Of a stretch of DNA of 64,000 bases, positions 63,133-64,000 are shown piece by piece. Under the pieces are notes generated by a model, which was given only the letters and a program-made list of their open reading frames with translations, had not been told where the DNA came from and did no database searches. Origin of the DNA: Aricia agestis. Lineage: Eukaryota; Arthropoda; Insecta; Lepidoptera; Lycaenidae. The stretch covers positions 1,070,501 through 1,134,500 of the forward strand of contig NC_056413.1 of the NCBI RefSeq assembly GCF_905147365.1. Reading direction: 5' to 3'. Position 1 is the stretch's first letter. Each line of letters opens with the position of its first letter. The position numbers were made by a program, and so were the translations under genes.

Positions 63133-63385
63133 AGGGTTCCGTAGTCAACAAGGAACCCTTGTAATTTCGGTCTGTCCGTCTGTTTGTGTGTCTGTCTGTC
63201 CGCGGTTTTGCTCAGAGACTATATGACCTATAAAGCTGTAAAGCATTAATAAACATATTAATAACAAAATGGTACATAAAATCTTAAAAAAAAAAAATTA
63301 TGGTACCTTACCTACACATCAAGCGGGGATGAATTTTTTTTGGCATCCACCCCATCATGTGGGGTGTCGTTGGATAGGTTTTGTA
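63133..63385 (+). repeat. Interspersed repeat, GGTTCCGTAGTCAACAAGGA family, copy 2
   Basis: AGGGTTCCGTAGTCAACAAG, a CTGTCCGTCTG tract, GCGGTTTTGCTCAGAGACTA, AACAAAATGGTACATAAAAT, CCCCATCATGTGGGGTGTCG and TTGGATAGG. The full unit, in the opposite orientation to 29245-29480. Confidence 0.7.
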
Positions 63386-63685
63386 AAAATATTATGAGTA
63401 TTCATAGATCATTTTCCGATTTAGGGATCCGTTTGTGAAATATTAAGTTTCAAAGTGGACAAAATCGTTAGAGTCCAGTGTCATGTCAATACTACTCGTA
63501 GTTTGACTAGACGTTGCCTGCAACTTCATTGCTCATTCATCTATCGAACGGTAATCCGAGTAGGATACAACTTGCCACCGTACAACCTATGTTCTCTCCC
63601 AGGACTCCAAGTACCTCCATACCCATTACAAGAGCCAATTCAGTCTGAAGAGATACAATTCCTAATTACAATGATGAAATTATTA

Positions 63686-64000
63686 TTATTATTATTTTTT
63701 TTTAAATGAAATAAGGGGCAAACGAGCAAACGGGTCACCTGATGGAAAGCAACATCCGTCGCCCATGGACACTCACAGCATCAGAAGAGCTGCAAGTGCG
63801 TTGCCGGCCTTTTAAGAGGGAATAGGGTAATAGGAGAGGGAAGGGAAGGGAATAGGGGAGGACAGGGAAGGGAATAGGGTAGGGGATTGGGCCTCCGGTA
63901 AACTCACTCACTCGGCGAAACACAGCGCAAGCGCTGTTTCACGCCGGTTTTCTGTGAGAACGTGGTATTTCTCCGGTCGAGCCAGCCCATTCGTGCCGAA
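63686..64000 (-). mobile_element. Abundant poly-A retroposon, copy 14, cut by the window edge
   Basis: TTTTTTTTTAAATGAAATAA then GGGGCAAACGAGCAAACGGG, with the body continuing to CCCATTCGTGCCGAA at the window end. The 5' terminus lies just outside. Confidence 0.88.

Overview
The window reads as AT-rich, repeat-saturated nuclear DNA from a lepidopteran (moth or butterfly). This rests on the repeat families: Helitron-like elements ending in CTAGT, two tRNA-derived SINE families, a dense 300-350 bp poly-A retroposon, Jockey/CR1-type and RTE-type LINE pieces, and many foldback MITEs. I recognise no host gene, no functional tRNA or rRNA gene and nothing prokaryotic. It is best read as an intergenic stretch or a large intron. 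Family names beyond these classes are my inference; no database search was possible.

Layout. 1-6.2 kb: MITEs, Helitron-like pieces and two facing copies of the abundant retroposon. 6.6-9.85 kb: a 32-bp tandem satellite with inverted segments, TAA microsatellites and two insertions. Its last ~0.75 kb is organised in 64-bp and 256-bp higher-order units. 10-16.9 kb: hairpins, a repeat interrupted by an RTE LINE tail, nested SINE/Helitron structures and a long (TA)n tract. 16.9-19.6 kb: a retroposon followed by the largest coding relic, a decayed reverse transcriptase pseudogene whose 3' UTR carries two hairpins related by a compensatory change. 20-32 kb: MITEs, SINEs, retroposons, an RTE relic and a 28-bp minisatellite with alternating variants. 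32-46 kb: large foldbacks, G-run repeats, nested palindromes and mostly unassigned AT-rich DNA. 46-64 kb: three copies of one MITE family, more Helitron-like elements, a second LINE relic, a solo LTR inside a SINE, and a Helitron with an internally triplicated body.

No genes work together here. What the window records is a transposition history. Several nestings are clear: Helitron in SINE, solo LTR in SINE, RTE LINE in another repeat, retroposon in Helitron, retroposon in MITE, MITE in Helitron, and MITE plus GC-rich retroposon in satellite. Most open reading frames over 60 codons are by-products of repeats. The rest are unrecognised and given low confidence.
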